This document shows, in pieces, positions 13,008 to 13,171 of a stretch of DNA of 13,171 nucleotides. The DNA comes from Thermococcus sp. (lineage in GTDB: Archaea; Methanobacteriota_B; Thermococci; Thermococcales; Thermococcaceae): NCBI GenBank assembly GCA_021160985.1, contig JAGHBN010000105.1:1-13171 (forward strand). The letters are read 5' to 3'. The position numbers were made by a program, and so were the translations under genes. The number at the start of each line of letters is the position of its first letter. The stretch's first letter is position 1. The notes below the pieces were generated by a model that saw only the letters and a program-made list of their open reading frames with translations, was not told the origin of the DNA and did no database searches.

Positions 13008-13171
13008 TTACTTAAGCTCGCTCGGGAACTTTATGGCGTCGAAGGGGCAGAGCTGGTTGCAGAGGCCGCAGCCGGTGCATATGAGGCCGTCTATCCTGAC
13101 CTTCTTCGTCTCCGGGTCGTAAACGAGCGCCGGACAGCCGGTCAGGAGTATGCAGGCCTTACAGCCGGTGC
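13008..13171 (-). CDS. iorA: Indolepyruvate:ferredoxin oxidoreductase alpha subunit, C-terminal ferredoxin domain (5' end outside window)
   Basis: Only the last 53 codons are present, running off the right edge. They encode two [4Fe-4S] cluster motifs: TGCKACILLTGCPAL (C-x2-C-x5-CP) and ICTGCGLCNQLCPFDAIKF (C-x2-C-x2-C-x3-CP), ending KFPSELK. The first motif with its five-residue spacing and the CPFDAIKFPSEL end are characteristic of IorA, which with IorB oxidatively decarboxylates aryl pyruvates from aromatic amino acids to aryl-acetyl-CoA, passing electrons to ferredoxin. The assignment is from memory of the family; another 2-oxoacid oxidoreductase ferredoxin domain is less likely. The next 110 bases (12898-13007) hold only the promoter of the oppositely placed operon and AT-rich spacer. 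Confidence 0.85.
   Translation of the reverse strand, partial: TGCKACILLTGCPALVYDPETKKVRIDGLICTGCGLCNQLCPFDAIKFPSELK

Overview
The window looks like a piece of a hyperthermophilic euryarchaeal genome, most likely Thermococcus. The proteins resemble Thermococcales families: a Pyrococcus-type nicotinamidase, a type I archaeal asparaginase, an S1/OB/DHH nuclease and the IorA ferredoxin domain. GGTG-type ribosome binding sites, TATA-box promoters, frequent GTG starts and very short intergenic gaps fit this. All calls come from reading the sequence and recalling families; no database search was run.

Left part (1-7419), a compact housekeeping region. A 5'-truncated DHH-family nuclease with S1 and OB folds (1-1752, +) is followed by two small orphan genes (1836-2090 and 2131-2346, +). 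A minus-strand block comes next: asparaginase (2326-3318), MFS exporter (3411-4589), PadR repressor (4593-4883) and PaaI-like thioesterase (4933-5349). padR and the MFS gene are 3 bp apart and look like a self-regulated efflux operon, with a 30-bp near-palindrome over the padR start. Then come a DUF2240-like protein (5442-5840, +), nicotinamidase PncA (5901-6446, +) and an AI-2E-family membrane protein (6364-7419, -), whose last codons are antisense to the end of pncA.

Middle (7470-9132, +). A small helical, HEPN/TPR-like protein, a DUF4152-like protein with a possible RNase H-type fold, and a PIN-domain protein that seems to have lost two of its four metal-binding acids and has no good start codon.

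Right part (9139-12987, -), an accessory island. An archaeal ATPase/DUF234 gene is broken by two single-base frameshifts and preceded by a perfect 21-bp inverted repeat. Upstream is a two-gene operon: a DUF4855-like protein of markedly low GC, then a heavily sequon-rich surface protein with a signal peptide and a C-terminal membrane anchor. The window ends in the 3' end of iorA (13008-13171, -).

No tRNA, rRNA, CRISPR array or insertion sequence was seen, and no gene-free stretch exceeds about 110 bases. The best leads are the padR operator, the degenerate PIN protein, the decayed ATPase with its palindrome, and the low-GC DUF4855/surface-protein pair.
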